From Tetrastigma voinierianum (lineage: Eukaryota; Streptophyta; Magnoliopsida; Vitales; Vitaceae), in NCBI GenBank assembly GCA_016808115.1, contig JAEQBH010004109.1, forward strand, positions 1 through 64,000: a stretch of 64,000 nucleotides of DNA, read 5' to 3'. A program made the translations under genes and the position numbers. The notes beneath the pieces are model-generated. The model searched no databases and was not told the origin of the DNA. It saw only the letters and a list, made by a program, of their open reading frames with translations. Shown piece after piece: positions 47,222 through 59,726 of the stretch. How positions within the stretch are numbered: the stretch's first letter is position 1; every line of letters begins with the position of its first letter.

Positions 47222-48466
47222 GCTGACATCATTTTCGCACAATGATCCCTCACACTTCCCTATTTTAGTGTTCATTATACTCTAATCGCATCGCTTTAAA
47301 GAACTTCATGATCAGGTGAACATCTTATCGAGAGTCCGGATCATTTCTCGCCCACTCGAGACGATATCCGTCTTTCAAAATGACTAGCAACATCGCGAAG
47401 AATATAAAGTGTTAACCGAATATATTTGCTTTGTCCTGGCCAGTCTTTTCGATCACTGATGATTTGCCGCGCTCATTGGCTTGTGCAGACAACTCAGCTT
47501 TTCAAAAACGAACAATGTACAAAGTTGGTTTTCCATTCACTATAATTATTTCCATCCATAGTTTTTGACTCAAAATCATTGCAAGGGTTAAATGATGCCA
47601 TTTTTCTCGAAAAAAATACTAGTATTAAACGTATATCTACAAATAAACATAATCTTAAAATTCTAGTTAATCCTAAAACTATTTCAGTTTATTGTAAAAC
47701 AATTATTCGTTTCCATTATAAACACTACGCTGGGCAAGATATTTATAACAAACTAAATTTGACGAAATGATTAGTATCCAATAAGTTTGTTCTGTGAAAG
47801 ATGGGAGTCATGCTTTAATTACTTAAATCCCACCTTCTGCATAGTAACTTTCCTAGATAATACATAATCATTTCACTCTAATTGTTTCAAAACTTCAAGT
47901 ACTTAATAAAATATCATAGCCTCAAGTGGGAGGGTAATAATTAAATTAAGTTTGGAATGTTTTTAACCATTGTTTTAATTTCAAAATTATCTTTAATATC
48001 CAAGATTGCCGACGCTGGCCGATCAATCTATTAAAATTTTGAAAACTTAATCAACAGGTCTAATCCAACAAATCCAACCATGTTTATCCGCTGGGGCATC
48101 ACATGATCATTTTATTATTAGACCCAATAATGGAGCTCCTCTTAGGTTTAAAAATTAATTAAATTAATTAAAACCTTCACCATTCAATATTTTAAATAGG
48201 GATTTTCTAAAATATTTCAAAAAAGAAGAATTTTTTCCATAATAATTATTAAACTAGATAAGAATCATAATAATTATTATGCACATGTAATTACTATTGA
48301 TGTAAATTTATATGGCACCACTATTCTATATGGTATGTTATCACATAAAACATATGTTATAAGCATATAATTTAAACCATTCACAAAAGCATTAATTAAA
48401 TAACCCTAATCCATGGTTTTAAAATTAAAATCGGGCCTATTACAAAATATCCTGTCTCTTGGCTCC
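47222..48466 (-). pseudogene. Inverted gag front and leader (seam to mid-gag)
   Basis: Reverse complement of about 30640 back to 29339: gag first third (47222-47620), then leader to GGGCCC at the seam. The gag end at 47222-47235 (GCTGACATCATTTT) stops within a few bases of where copy 3 begins, so the two together restore one gag with a short overlap. Confidence 0.82.
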
Positions 48467-48609
48467 ACTAATAATAATAGCCGTTGATCCCTCTGTGCTA
48501 GTCAAGGAAGTTTCACAGCTCATATCAAAGAATTAACCATGTAAACACAAAAGCCAGTTATGAGGTTTCGCTGGGCTTATGCTCGCTCAGACAAGAGTAA
48601 AGTTTAGAT
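48467..48609 (+). other. Last part of the host copia 3' UTR
   Basis: Resumes at a point equal to about 46540 in the copy 3 UTR (TAATAATAGCCGTTGATCC) and runs to LTR5. Compared with the break at 34300, about 0.75 kb of UTR is missing here. Confidence 0.7.
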
Positions 48610-49193
48610 TGCTAGCAATTAATAGTAGGCTCGGGTCCCAATTAGTATTCTCAAATATATGTATAATTATAAATTTATAACAAAATATAATTTATTATAT
48701 GAACTGGTTTTTTATAATAAATATAATTTATTATATGAACGGGTTATTTATAAATAAATATAATTTATTATATGAATGCTATTCTCATGTAATGGGTTTT
48801 AAGGTTTTCTTTCGAAGCTATACATTTTTGAGAATACAGTAACAAGAGAAAAAGATGTTAATTTTTCTATTCTTTGTTTTTTCTAAGTGTTCTGGAAGGT
48901 AAGATTCGGCCACGTCAGATCATTGTGCCCACACACATCCATACTACCCTCGAGGATAGATCCGAAGACTTGACAAGCAGATTGCCGACCAGAGACTTGA
49001 CTTGCAGACGTTAGTCATGCGGCTCATTGTAGATCCGACGTAGATTGTCGGGCTGGTGGTCGATCTAGAAGTCTAGTCAGACTGACCGGCAAATCTACAT
49101 AGGTAATTTATTTAATATTGAATTTTTTAGGGGATACAAACATGTTTAATCATATCAAGTAGATCCATGCTTCCTCCGTGTGCCTTCCCTTCA
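48610..49193 (+). repeat. copia LTR5 (3' outer LTR)
   Basis: A 584-bp LTR from TGCTAGCAATTAATAG to CCTTCCCTTCA, followed by the TATCA duplication at 49194-49198, which pairs it with LTR1. Confidence 0.88.
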
Positions 49194-49198
49194 TATCA

Positions 49199-50228
49199 TA
49201 CCACTTCATGATTTTTGTTATCCACAGAAAAACAATGACAATTTCAAAATTTTAGCCAATAAAAAAAAGTAATATCTAATATATTTCATATAAAATATCA
49301 ATTTTAATTAGAATTCTAAAATGTATATATACCAAAAATATATTAAAAAAAACATAAATAACGGCATGAGTATTATATAACATAATATATGATACAAAAG
49401 TACATTAAAGTAACGTTATGTCAAAAAATATAAAGGTTTTAATGATGTGCAACAAGGTTGAAAGATTTAATCAAATAGTTTTTACAAACTAATTGAATCA
49501 AGGGCTAAAAAAGAAAATACAAAAGAATAGAATAGAGAAAATCAACGGGACTCCGAGGAGTTGAAAAAAAACAAAATAAAATAAATAAAACGCACCTTTC
49601 GTCAAATCGAATTTCTAATTGTATAAACTTTCAGAGGAGAGAGCGAGAGAGTCAACCAATTAACTTAGTTTTAAGAGCCAGCACCGCTGGTTATATATAT
49701 AACAAAACGATTTATAATTTGATTCGAATACGTTAATTTAATTATATCAACTTCCTAATTGGATTCTTTTGTTTTAAATTTTTAATTATATATAAAATTG
49801 TTTGAATAATATATGTAAATAAAATATCTATTTTTTTGGTTTTTTTCCTTATCTGTCAGATATGAAGAATATTCTAAATTTGTTGAAAATAATATTTAGA
49901 ATGATAATTGATAAGTAAATTTAGAAATAGAAAATTGTTTGAATAATATATGTAAATAAAAATGTATATCTATTTTTGGTTTTTATCATATACATTGTAT
50001 ATGAAGAATATCTACAAATTTTTGAAAATAATATTTAGAATGATAATTGATAAATAAATTTAGAAATAGAAAATTATGTGATTTACTTCACCTTTTTCTA
50101 ATATAAGTCATCATAAATCGATGATTGGTGTTTGATTATGATTTATAAAAGACTATCCTAGGAAAGTTGTTTCCTTATTTTCGAAATATTTATAAATTAA
50201 ATCCTCGGATCAATAATTAATTAAATTC
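49199..50228. promoter_or_regulatory. Upstream region of B2 (and former upstream of B1)
   Basis: Matches 10130-11150 of unit A, with the 136-bp repeat pair at about 49796-50072. The copia insertion separates it from B1, so it now serves at most B2. Confidence 0.5.
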
Positions 50229-51311
50229 ATGGCGGAAGAGAGGCATCAATATTCATGGTCGAACTTCCATTGGGTTCTAAGTTTGATATTTTCACATCTT
50301 TTTTAAAACGGATCATGATATTTTTATGGCATGATATGTAAGTCATAGGAAATCTACTTGGTGGCTTTTCATACAGCGTCCACTTCCCTTCCAATTTTCA
50401 TATGACGAGATCTCCGTTCTGATGGCGATTGAGGGAAGCGGTGTGATTTTCATCCTACACATACCTCGTATTATCTACATATTCCAGAATTGTTAGACAA
50501 GGGGATATTGGATTCTAAGTATGGTTGGTTACTCGTGGCGGGAACTGGTGATGGAATTTTGAGTATTTTTTTCTTTCATCTTTTGTGAAGAAAATTTGTC
50601 TTCCTAATATATCTCCTCGTAGCTTAGTATGCGAGATTCGGTTTTATTCTTCCTGCTTCCTCGGAGGAGTGTAAGGTGGTTGCAATAGATAATGTTGGGG
50701 TTGTTAAATTAAACATTTTAATTACCAAACCTAGAGAAGAGAATTGGACCCGAGTTTACTTACGTTATAATGATGAGAAGCGTTTCCTGTATGGTGCTAT
50801 AAGACATTTTATTTGTTGTACTCCAGTCTATCACAATGGAAAGTGCTACTGTTTGGACCGTGATGGAAAGGTGGCGGTATTTGATCTTAAAACATCAAAA
50901 GATGGTTGGGACTTTTGTGGGAAGCCATATTTCCAAGGTGAACCATAAGTTAGTGGTTGAAGCTTTATAGTTTGAAAGTGATGGAGAGTTATTAACTGTA
51001 TTTCTTGGTGATGAAGCACGAATTTGGATATGCAAACTAAATCCAGTCACAAGGGAATGGACGAAGGTTGAAGATTTAGGCAATAAAGTGTTGTATCTAA
51101 GTAATGCTGCATCATGGGTAGAAAGAAGTGTATCACGAAGGAATGGGTAACAAGATCTATCTCACATTCTCTATCCCACTACAGACAATATCTTATTCTA
51201 TTCTCTTCTGACTCGAAAATTTCCACTTTGTCATGGACACGATTTTCACGAACAAATTTTCACGACAGCAAACAATTGTACCAATCTACATGGATTAAAC
51301 CATGGTATTAA
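50229..51311 (+). pseudogene. F-box/DUF295 (KIB1-like) gene B2, uninterrupted by LTRs
   Basis: Paralogue of A2 without the solo LTRs; it shows what A2 looked like. The ATG at 50229 gives MAEERHQYSWSNFHWVLSLI, then a stop from an indel after FSHLF. The propeller frame 50676-50948 reads LNILITKPREENWTRVYL through CYCLDRDGKVAVFDL and ends early at GKPYFQGEP because of one extra T. Later frames give WTKVEDLGNKVLYLSNAASW and TWIKPWY with TAA at 51309-51311. At least four indels against A2 break it. If they are sequence errors this would be a working F-box gene of about 365 residues. Confidence 0.72.
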
Positions 51312-51515
51312 TTATTATTAAACACAACATCTATTTTCTAACCGATTTAATGTTTTTATAATGTTATTTATTTATATTTATGGTTATACTATTATCTTTC
51401 TTTTCAGTGAAGAATAAAATTTCAATAAATTTCCGTTTTTATGTTATACTACTCCTCAAGAAACAAAATATCAGTAATTCTGGATATGCTCCCGATACTT
51501 AGTTTTACTGGATAT

Positions 51516-52077
51516 TGCCTTGGTCGGAATTCTCAAGCAGTCGATCGGATGTCGAGACATTCACCAGTTGGCGGCAACTTGCAAAACAAATAAGAAGACG
51601 ACGGTGGTGTTTCGTTGCCCCTCCGATGACAAAGTTAGTCTTTTTTTGGAAGATTTAGACCTTAGAGCAACAGTTATCTAAATCAAGAATCTCATACCTC
51701 ATTTGGTGTGATTTGCTTCTCTTTTATGGAGGAAAGAGGATCTATCTTTCTTGGAGAGTGGACGATTTCTTCCCATAAAGATAGGGGAAGGTGGCTTTTA
51801 TTTCAGGACTTGTTCTTCCTTTTATGTACCTTCCCGATAGAACCCGGCTGGTAAGTGCTACTATTAGTTGGAGCGGGTGGTTCATGGGAGAACTTACACT
51901 TATATCATGAGAGGCGGTTGTGATTTCGTTTAGTGGAGTGTCGATCGGGGAAAGGAAGCACCCGAGGGAGTAAGGTGTCCGGGATAAGAGTGCGGGCACT
52001 GGCGAGATGATCGGACGTTCTGTGGCGGGTTGGTTAGAGCCTAGTCCATAGGAGCCGAGCGAGATCGGCGGGCGTTC
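51516..52077 (-). repeat. Tat-like element copy B, 3' LTR first part
   Basis: Follows the same GATAT (51511-51515) as copy A and begins TGCCTTGGTCGGAATTC. It is cut at 52077 by the Tekay element and resumes at 61802-61894, giving about 655 bp in all. Confidence 0.8.
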
Positions 52078-54167
52078 TGTAAGACTGAGAAATTCCAATT
52101 TACGGGACAAGGAGCAAAATCGTAATTTTGATTACAAAATTATAATTACGATTAAAATCCGTAATTAATTCCCTAGATCTCGGATGGCCAGAAGCGGATT
52201 GCACCGTTGGAATCGTCTATGAGGAAAATCTAGTTAGCAACGTAAAATTTCGCAATTTCTTCAGGTGGTCGAAATTCGTATTGCGTTTTTTTCAAGGCAT
52301 CGCGGTTCGGGTCTGTCATCGATTTGATGCGGCGAAAGTCACATATAGCATGTACTCATGTACCGTAAGTGGTATGAGTAGAGGAAATGATGAAATGGAC
52401 CCGGGTGAGAGCGGCGCAGAATGTCAAAAGCGGTGAAAGAAGAAGGAATTAATCAATTAAATGGGATTAAGTGAAGACTAGAAGACAAAAAAGGCTACGA
52501 TGGCCTTCTTCTTGCAAATTAAAAGAAGAAGAAAAAAAAGCGTGATTTGAAAGCGAAAGAACATTGAGTCGAAAATGGAGGATTTAGGAGGAGAGTGGCT
52601 TATACTCTCTGAAATACAGGCGTCAGGCCAGGTCGTGGGCTTCAGGTGGAAGGAGAAAACGTTCTACGCGGAGCGAGCTCTGGCATTGGACTGGGATCGG
52701 AGTTTCACTTCAAACTCCTTGGTGGGATTTTCTCCTACTTGGGTTTTATTCCCATTTAAATGTTTTACTGTTTCGGTTGAATGAGGCCGTTAGGAGGCGT
52801 TTGATGGAATCCCCGAAACATGGGACCGAATTGATAAAATTTTAGGAGAAAATGGGCGGCCAGTAGGCTGCTCCACACGGCTGGAGACCCAGGTTCACAA
52901 TGATGGGTTTGTGTGTTAAATCATGCTTTGATTGAATTTAGGTAGGGAATGGCGAAATTGAATTTCGGGTTCACTAAGTGAGCGGGTTGATTTAATGATC
53001 TTTCGGGAATAGTAGCAAGGGTTTCACTATTCCGAAACAATATTCAATAATATATTTCGTAAAATTATGTGTTTGGTTAAGTAAATTAGTCCGAGATTGC
53101 TTGTGTTTGATCATTAGCCCCAGAGTAGGCTAATTTTGATGCTTGGAATTGATTAATTACATGACATGATTGTGTGATTGGATGTTATGCGGGTAATTCA
53201 TGATATGTTTGCATGTGATTGAAATTTGTGATGGGCGTACATGCGGTCCATATGCACGAACATCTAGGTATATAGGAGTTGTGCATGGGGGCGAGTCCCA
53301 GAAAATGGTTCGGGTAGTCCCCAAATATTAATCATCGGAGGGTAGTCCAAACTAAATAATATATCAGCCGTCGGACGGCCCGAGTTGATTTACTTATATC
53401 CATCGGTAGATACAAACTAAATAATATATCTGGCAAGTCGGGCGGCTTGAGTTGATATATATTCATCGGAGTAGTCCACATACTAAATAATATATCGATC
53501 GTCGGAGGCCCACGGTGTTGATATATGTTCATCGGAGGAGTGGCCCACTAGCCAAAATTATAATTCTCATACCGGGCTTAGGCGAGTGTGAAGTCGAGTG
53601 AGACTCGGGATTACAGGAGTTGGTCATGTAGACATTCAAGTAGGATCATGCATTTGCTTGAATGTGTGTGTTTACTGGAACCCCATTGCTGCGACAAGGT
53701 GGTGAGTAGCCGGCAGGGCGATTCTCTGCGAGGCTTTAGCTCGCCGGGTCGATGGGACCCCCTTTATTTTAAATTTACATGGGCGTGCGGGGATGGCTAG
53801 ATCTGGGGCGAGATTATAAGAAAAATTCGGATTGTGGCTTTGGCGTTGACGATATTTACATGTATTAGAAATTGAGTATTTTAATATATGTAGTATGAGA
53901 GTAAAACATTTGAACTCTTGTAACTATTGGGTATATAGTTGGCATGTATATTGAGTACTGTTTATGGGCCCAAGTGGCCGTATTGGATATATATTGCATA
54001 TATTGGAATTTGTTTGGGGCAGAACATTTGCGGTGTGTATTTGGGTAGAGCTCACAGTGCAGGGGGCTGCGCCGATTTTCCTAAGTGGCGTTCGGGTAAC
54101 TTAGGCGTCGAACTTTGTATTACGAGGTTGACGGGTTATCAACGGACCCCTGGGTTTTGGGCGTCAC
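52078..54167 (+). repeat. 5' LTR of Tekay-like element 2
   Basis: A 2090-bp LTR from TGTAAGACTGAGAAATTCC to GGGCGTCAC, with the tandem hairpin array at about 53300-53560. Confidence 0.88.
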
Positions 54168-54170
54168 GGC

Positions 54171-54184
54171 TTAGTATTAGAGCT
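54171..54184 (+). promoter_or_regulatory. Primer-binding site of Tekay-like element 2
   Basis: TTAGTATTAGAGCT three bases inside the 5' LTR, two changes from the initiator tRNA-Met complement. Confidence 0.6.
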
Positions 54185-56050
<1,866 letters not shown>

Positions 56051-56765
56051 CGAAATCCCAGTAGTGTCTGGCATCGCATTACTAGTTAATTGAAATGAAA
56101 GATAAATGACTCTTATTGCCATTGAACTATATAGAGTGGCTGAGTAGGGTGCGAGGGACGTGGGGCGTCCACGGGGCAGTCGGGGCACCGGCAATTGACC
56201 GGCCCAGCCAGGCATTTGAGCAATGGGCCTTGCAAAGGCCGTAGGTCTTGTAATTAGGTACCTTTATCGCACAAGCTAGTATAGCGGGTAGACGGGGAAG
56301 ATCCTAGTAACCTTCAGAGGTTTAGGGCGTATCATCCTCCGGCATTCACAGGGGGAAAAGATCCGATGGTGGTAGACCATTGGTTCATGCAGAACGAGAA
56401 AGTGTTAGAGGCTATGGAGATTACCTCTGACGCGACCAGGATTAGGCTAGCTGCGTTCTAACTAGAGAATGAGGCCCAAATATGGTGGAAATGGGCAAGG
56501 ACCTCTAGAGACCTTAGAGGAGCCGTTTCATGTGAATTCTCCCCTAGGGATTGGGGCGAGAATAGGTACGGTATGTCGAGGTTGCGAGTTAGAATCTCGA
56601 GGCTCTACTCCACCTGATGGACTGAGAGTTATGGACATGTCGGAGTTCGAGGGCATCCGGGGATGGATTGGGCGATGGCACGGGGTCGTTATCGGTTGTG
56701 AGCGTGGGAGGATTCTGCTACCACGCGGGGCCAATTACTCTGTGGTATTTGGGGGACAAACATAA
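56051..56765 (+). pseudogene. gag core fused to protease C-terminal half, element 2
   Basis: A gag-type frame reads DHWFMQNEKVLEAMEITSDA then TRIRLAAF and WWKWAR (56365-56490); a stop replaces one residue after AAF. It passes at about 56500-56525 straight into EEPFHVNSPLGIG and then VCRGCELESRGS and DLRVMDMSEFEGI, the second half of a chromovirus protease. The gag C-terminus, zinc knuckle and catalytic DSG of protease are missing here, exactly as in element 1. The words AGAGACCTTAGAG at the joint could come from either side. Confidence 0.75.
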
Positions 56766-56829
56766 TATTTTTCCCCGGATAGTATGCGGTCAGTGGCGGG
56801 GACCGGGTTGGCGGGTTGGCTAGTGAGCC

Positions 56830-57720
56830 TTGCAGCAGAGGGCGAGTGGGGGCCGACTAGATCTACCTCGAGTGGTTTGCGAATGTGTGGATGTTTTCCG
56901 GATGACTACTGGTTCTCATAGGGATGTAGACTTACGGTATTGAGTTACACCTGGTATATTCACCCCATCTCTATGACTCCGCAAGATGGCGCCGGTTGAG
57001 GATTGCGGGAACTCGGAGTCTAGCTACGGGGCCTCTTTGGACAAGGGGTTTATTAGGCGGGCACTTCACCATGGGGCGCCGGTTCCTAGTTGCGAAGAGA
57101 GGCGGGCAGCCGGTAGTCGGTAGCTACGAGACCAGGATGAACGGGAGTTACGATCAAGAATCGGTACACCCATTGCGAGGATTGACAATTTATTTGACCC
57201 GGTTGAAAGTGCGAGGTCTACTCGAGATAGGCCTCCGCTGCTTGGTTACCATCGGTGAGGTTAGAAATGGATATCCACAAGACAGCGTTAGGGCCCAGCG
57301 TTATGGGCACTTTGTGTTTCACGGTGATGCCCTTTGGATTGATGAATGCGCCCGGCCCGTTCATGGATCTCATGCTTAAGTGTTCAACCCTATCTGGATC
57401 GGTTGTCGTAGTATTCGAGGGATGACATTTTGATACACTCGATCCAGTGGGAGCATAGGCATCAGCTTGAGAGGATTGTTCTGTTTGTTAAGAGACCATC
57501 AGGTATGCGCTAGGATTCGATGAAATTACAGAGTTTTGAAACTGCGAGGTGAGATTTTGGGACCGTGGTGTGGCACTAGGAGTGTCAGTCGACCTAGAGA
57601 AGGTTGAGGCAATGATGAATTGAGAGAGACCGAATGTCAATCCTCGAGATACGTAGTCTCTTGGGATTGGCTGGATATTACAGGAGACACGAGAATGGGC
57701 TGAAGTTTTCCATTCAGGAC
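56830..57720 (+). pseudogene. Reverse transcriptase and RNase H start, element 2
   Basis: The RT start is at about 56830-56960 (DLPRVVCECVDVF-like, degraded). Near 57320-57375 a sequence corresponds to TVMPFGLMNAP and FMDLM in shifted frames. A GATGAC at about 57422 is the worn catalytic Asp pair. RNase H begins with SILEIRSLLGLAGYYRRHEN at 57637. Frameshifts every 50-150 bp. Confidence 0.72.
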
Positions 57721-57829
57721 AGGATCGTAGGACTTCGCCTACGGGATATGGACTCCATGGTTGGGACAACCCTGACCATAGAGAGAGAAATCGAGGATAC
57801 TTGGAGCACTCGGGATACGAGTGTTAGTA

Positions 57830-58170
57830 GCAAGAGAGGATCGAAGCTTTCTCCTAGTTCGGGAAGGCGAGAAGGCCTGCTTCACACTAGTTTCGGGACT
57901 GGGGTCGGGATTGAGCATAGTGTGCGGTTTCCCCGGGGGACGGGGATCCCGAGATTTTGAGACAATGCGGTCTCAGTTAGTAGTAGGACGGGAGAGTATA
58001 CGAGTTCATTCCTCCACGCCTAGTAAGGGTCAGAGGAACTAGTTTCAGTTTCGGGGTGCTATACAAGCACTTCCCCAACAACTTATAGAGACGGAGGGGC
58101 GGAGTGTGAATCGAGTCGGGGACATATCGAGTTGTGCATCGGGCGTGGTGGACCTTAGAGATTGGTAGAC
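57830..58170 (+). pseudogene. gag C-terminal-like segment placed after RNase H start
   Basis: Reads GREGLLHTS, GIPRF and, in another frame, SSTPSKGQRN followed by FQFRGAIQALPQQLIE: an Arg/Gly/Ser/Gln-rich stretch like the linker before the gag zinc knuckle. The piece interrupts RNase H, whose C-terminal part may resume near 58330 (VDLIGRDYE). Element 1 has the same arrangement at 1860-2290. Confidence 0.4.
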
Positions 58171-58329
58171 ACATTTAGTTCTTGATTGTCGGGCTTGACG
58201 TGGATAAGTTGTGACCATCGGGTTGTCGATGGTGAGACCTGGGCCGAGTTGTCATACTCGACCACGGCATTAGATTTGGAAAAACCCAGAAGTTAAGGCC
58301 TTTAAACCAAATATAGATGTTCTTCCCTA

Positions 58330-59330
58330 GGGTGTAGGGTGAGAGTTGACCTGATAGGTCGGGATTATGAGTGAGAAATCTCTCAGATTCTACTCATGGT
58401 GGACCCCAGGATTGGGGGTCGTAGTATGGAATTATTGCGTTCGCGGGCACGGTAACATCACATCGAGTCGGGTGTGGGTGCACAGTATGGTCATTCACCA
58501 CTCTTGGTGAGTGTGGGTTGAGTTGGTCTTTAGGACTACGTCCAAAGAAGACTCATGGATTGAATCCCGAGAAATGTGGGGCTCGGGTGGCCAGAGTTAT
58601 TATGGCCAGAGATGAAAGCGCCGCAGACGTGGTTATCAGCGGACTTAGAGTTGAGTGATGGTCGAGGTAACCTTGAGGTTTGGATACCCTTTTGGAAATT
58701 GCATTGGGTGTGTTGTTGTTTGCGTGACTCGGTTAATGGATGTCATGCATGGCATGGATTGGATTATTGATCCATTGGATTGTCAGTGATTGTGACCTTG
58801 GAGAGGTTAGCGGTTACACCAAGCAAGGGTTGTGTAGGGTTACGTGTGTATGGATTACATACGGGTGTTGAAGGGGGCATGTTGCGAACATGTGTCACGG
58901 ATCATAAAGGGTAAGGATTAATTTCCCATAGTGGAATTCGCATGATAGTTCTAGGCGAGGTATCTGAATGGCGCGTATGAGACATTGTGTGGGAGGTATG
59001 TGATCACCGTTATGTTGGACCGAGGGTGGGAGAGAACTCCATCAACGGTCTGATCGATTAGAGACACCTCGAGAAGGGTGGAAGCGATGCTGTTGGCGTC
59101 TTCTCACGGCTCGAACTGCGGAAGAGCTATGCCAGATGTGCGGCGTCGACCCTTAGAGTTCGAGGTTGGTAATCCCGTTTTCTTCCAAGGTGATTCTAAG
59201 AGAGGTGGTCGGGTTCGACGAGGCGTGGGAAGCTGCTGCTTGAGATTCATAGAGATGCTTCCGAGGATGATACCGAGAGAGTAGACACGATTCGCGTCTG
59301 GGTTAGCATTACCGCCCGGTATGATGATTG
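58330..59330 (+). pseudogene. RNase H tail and integrase remnant, element 2
   Basis: Traces of the zinc-binding region end with a WPEMKA motif near 58605 (family WWPGMK). The core is badly decayed, but about 58920-59040 matches the region that normally reads LVEFAYN ... YGRRCRSP. From 59110 the C-terminal domain is clearer: PDVRRRPLEFEVGNPVFF, then KRGGRVRRGVGS and RFIEMLP. Element 1 lacks this whole region. Confidence 0.65.
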
Positions 59331-59379
59331 TCCACACGGGGTATTTCACGTCTCCATGCTCCGGAATTATACTCCAGAT

Positions 59380-59628
59380 CCAGCTCATGTGGTGGATTAG
59401 GGGCAGATTGAGATTGACACGGATGAGACCTTTGAGGAGGGACCGGGGTGCATTGTTTGTAGCCGTGATCATGTTTTGCGACGCAAGACCGTGAGGCTAG
59501 TGAGAGTGCTATGGCGGCACTGTGGAGTGGAGGAGTCAACGTGGGAGCGCGAGGACACGATGCGGGCTACCTATCCCTTCTTGTTTAGGGATGAAGGTAC
59601 GTGGTTTAGTCGTTTAAGGTTTAAATGA
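59380..59628 (+). pseudogene. Chromodomain-like C-terminus of element 2 polyprotein
   Basis: With frames joined by eye, the end reads VRVLWRHCGVEESTWERED then TMRATYPFLF, and stops with TGA at 59626-59628. The W(R/K)xxxxEESTWE pattern is the chromodomain-type tail of chromovirus integrases, thought to bind histone marks and steer insertion. It is the best lineage marker in the element. Confidence 0.68.
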
Positions 59629-59710
59629 CTAGTTTACATGCATGATAGAGTGTGCGTTGCATATGCATGTGCGTAATTATGATAGTCCTGAATTTCGGGA
59701 CGAAATTCCT

Positions 59711-59726
59711 TTTAAGGAGGGGAGAA
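59711..59726 (+). promoter_or_regulatory. Polypurine tract of element 2
   Basis: TTTAAGGAGGGGAGAA directly before the 3' LTR, the plus-strand primer site. Element 1 has the complement of AAGGAAGGGAGAA at 1729-1742. Confidence 0.8.

Larger units (their letters stand above)
28037..49193 (+). mobile_element. Composite Ty1/copia insertion with permuted and inverted units
   Basis: One locus bounded by a perfect duplication TATCA (28032-28036 and 49194-49198) and outer LTRs at 28037-28617 and 48610-49193. Inside are three gag-pol copies, three further LTRs (one inverted), and two inverted leader/gag segments. Order: LTR1, leader, copy 1, copy 2 (joined with no LTR between), LTR2, partial leader, inverted leader plus LTR3, copy 3, LTR4, inverted gag plus leader, 3' UTR end, LTR5. 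Removing 34303-48466 leaves one ordinary element of about 7 kb with a gap of roughly 0.75 kb in its 3' UTR. See findings for the circle-capture reading. Confidence 0.85.
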
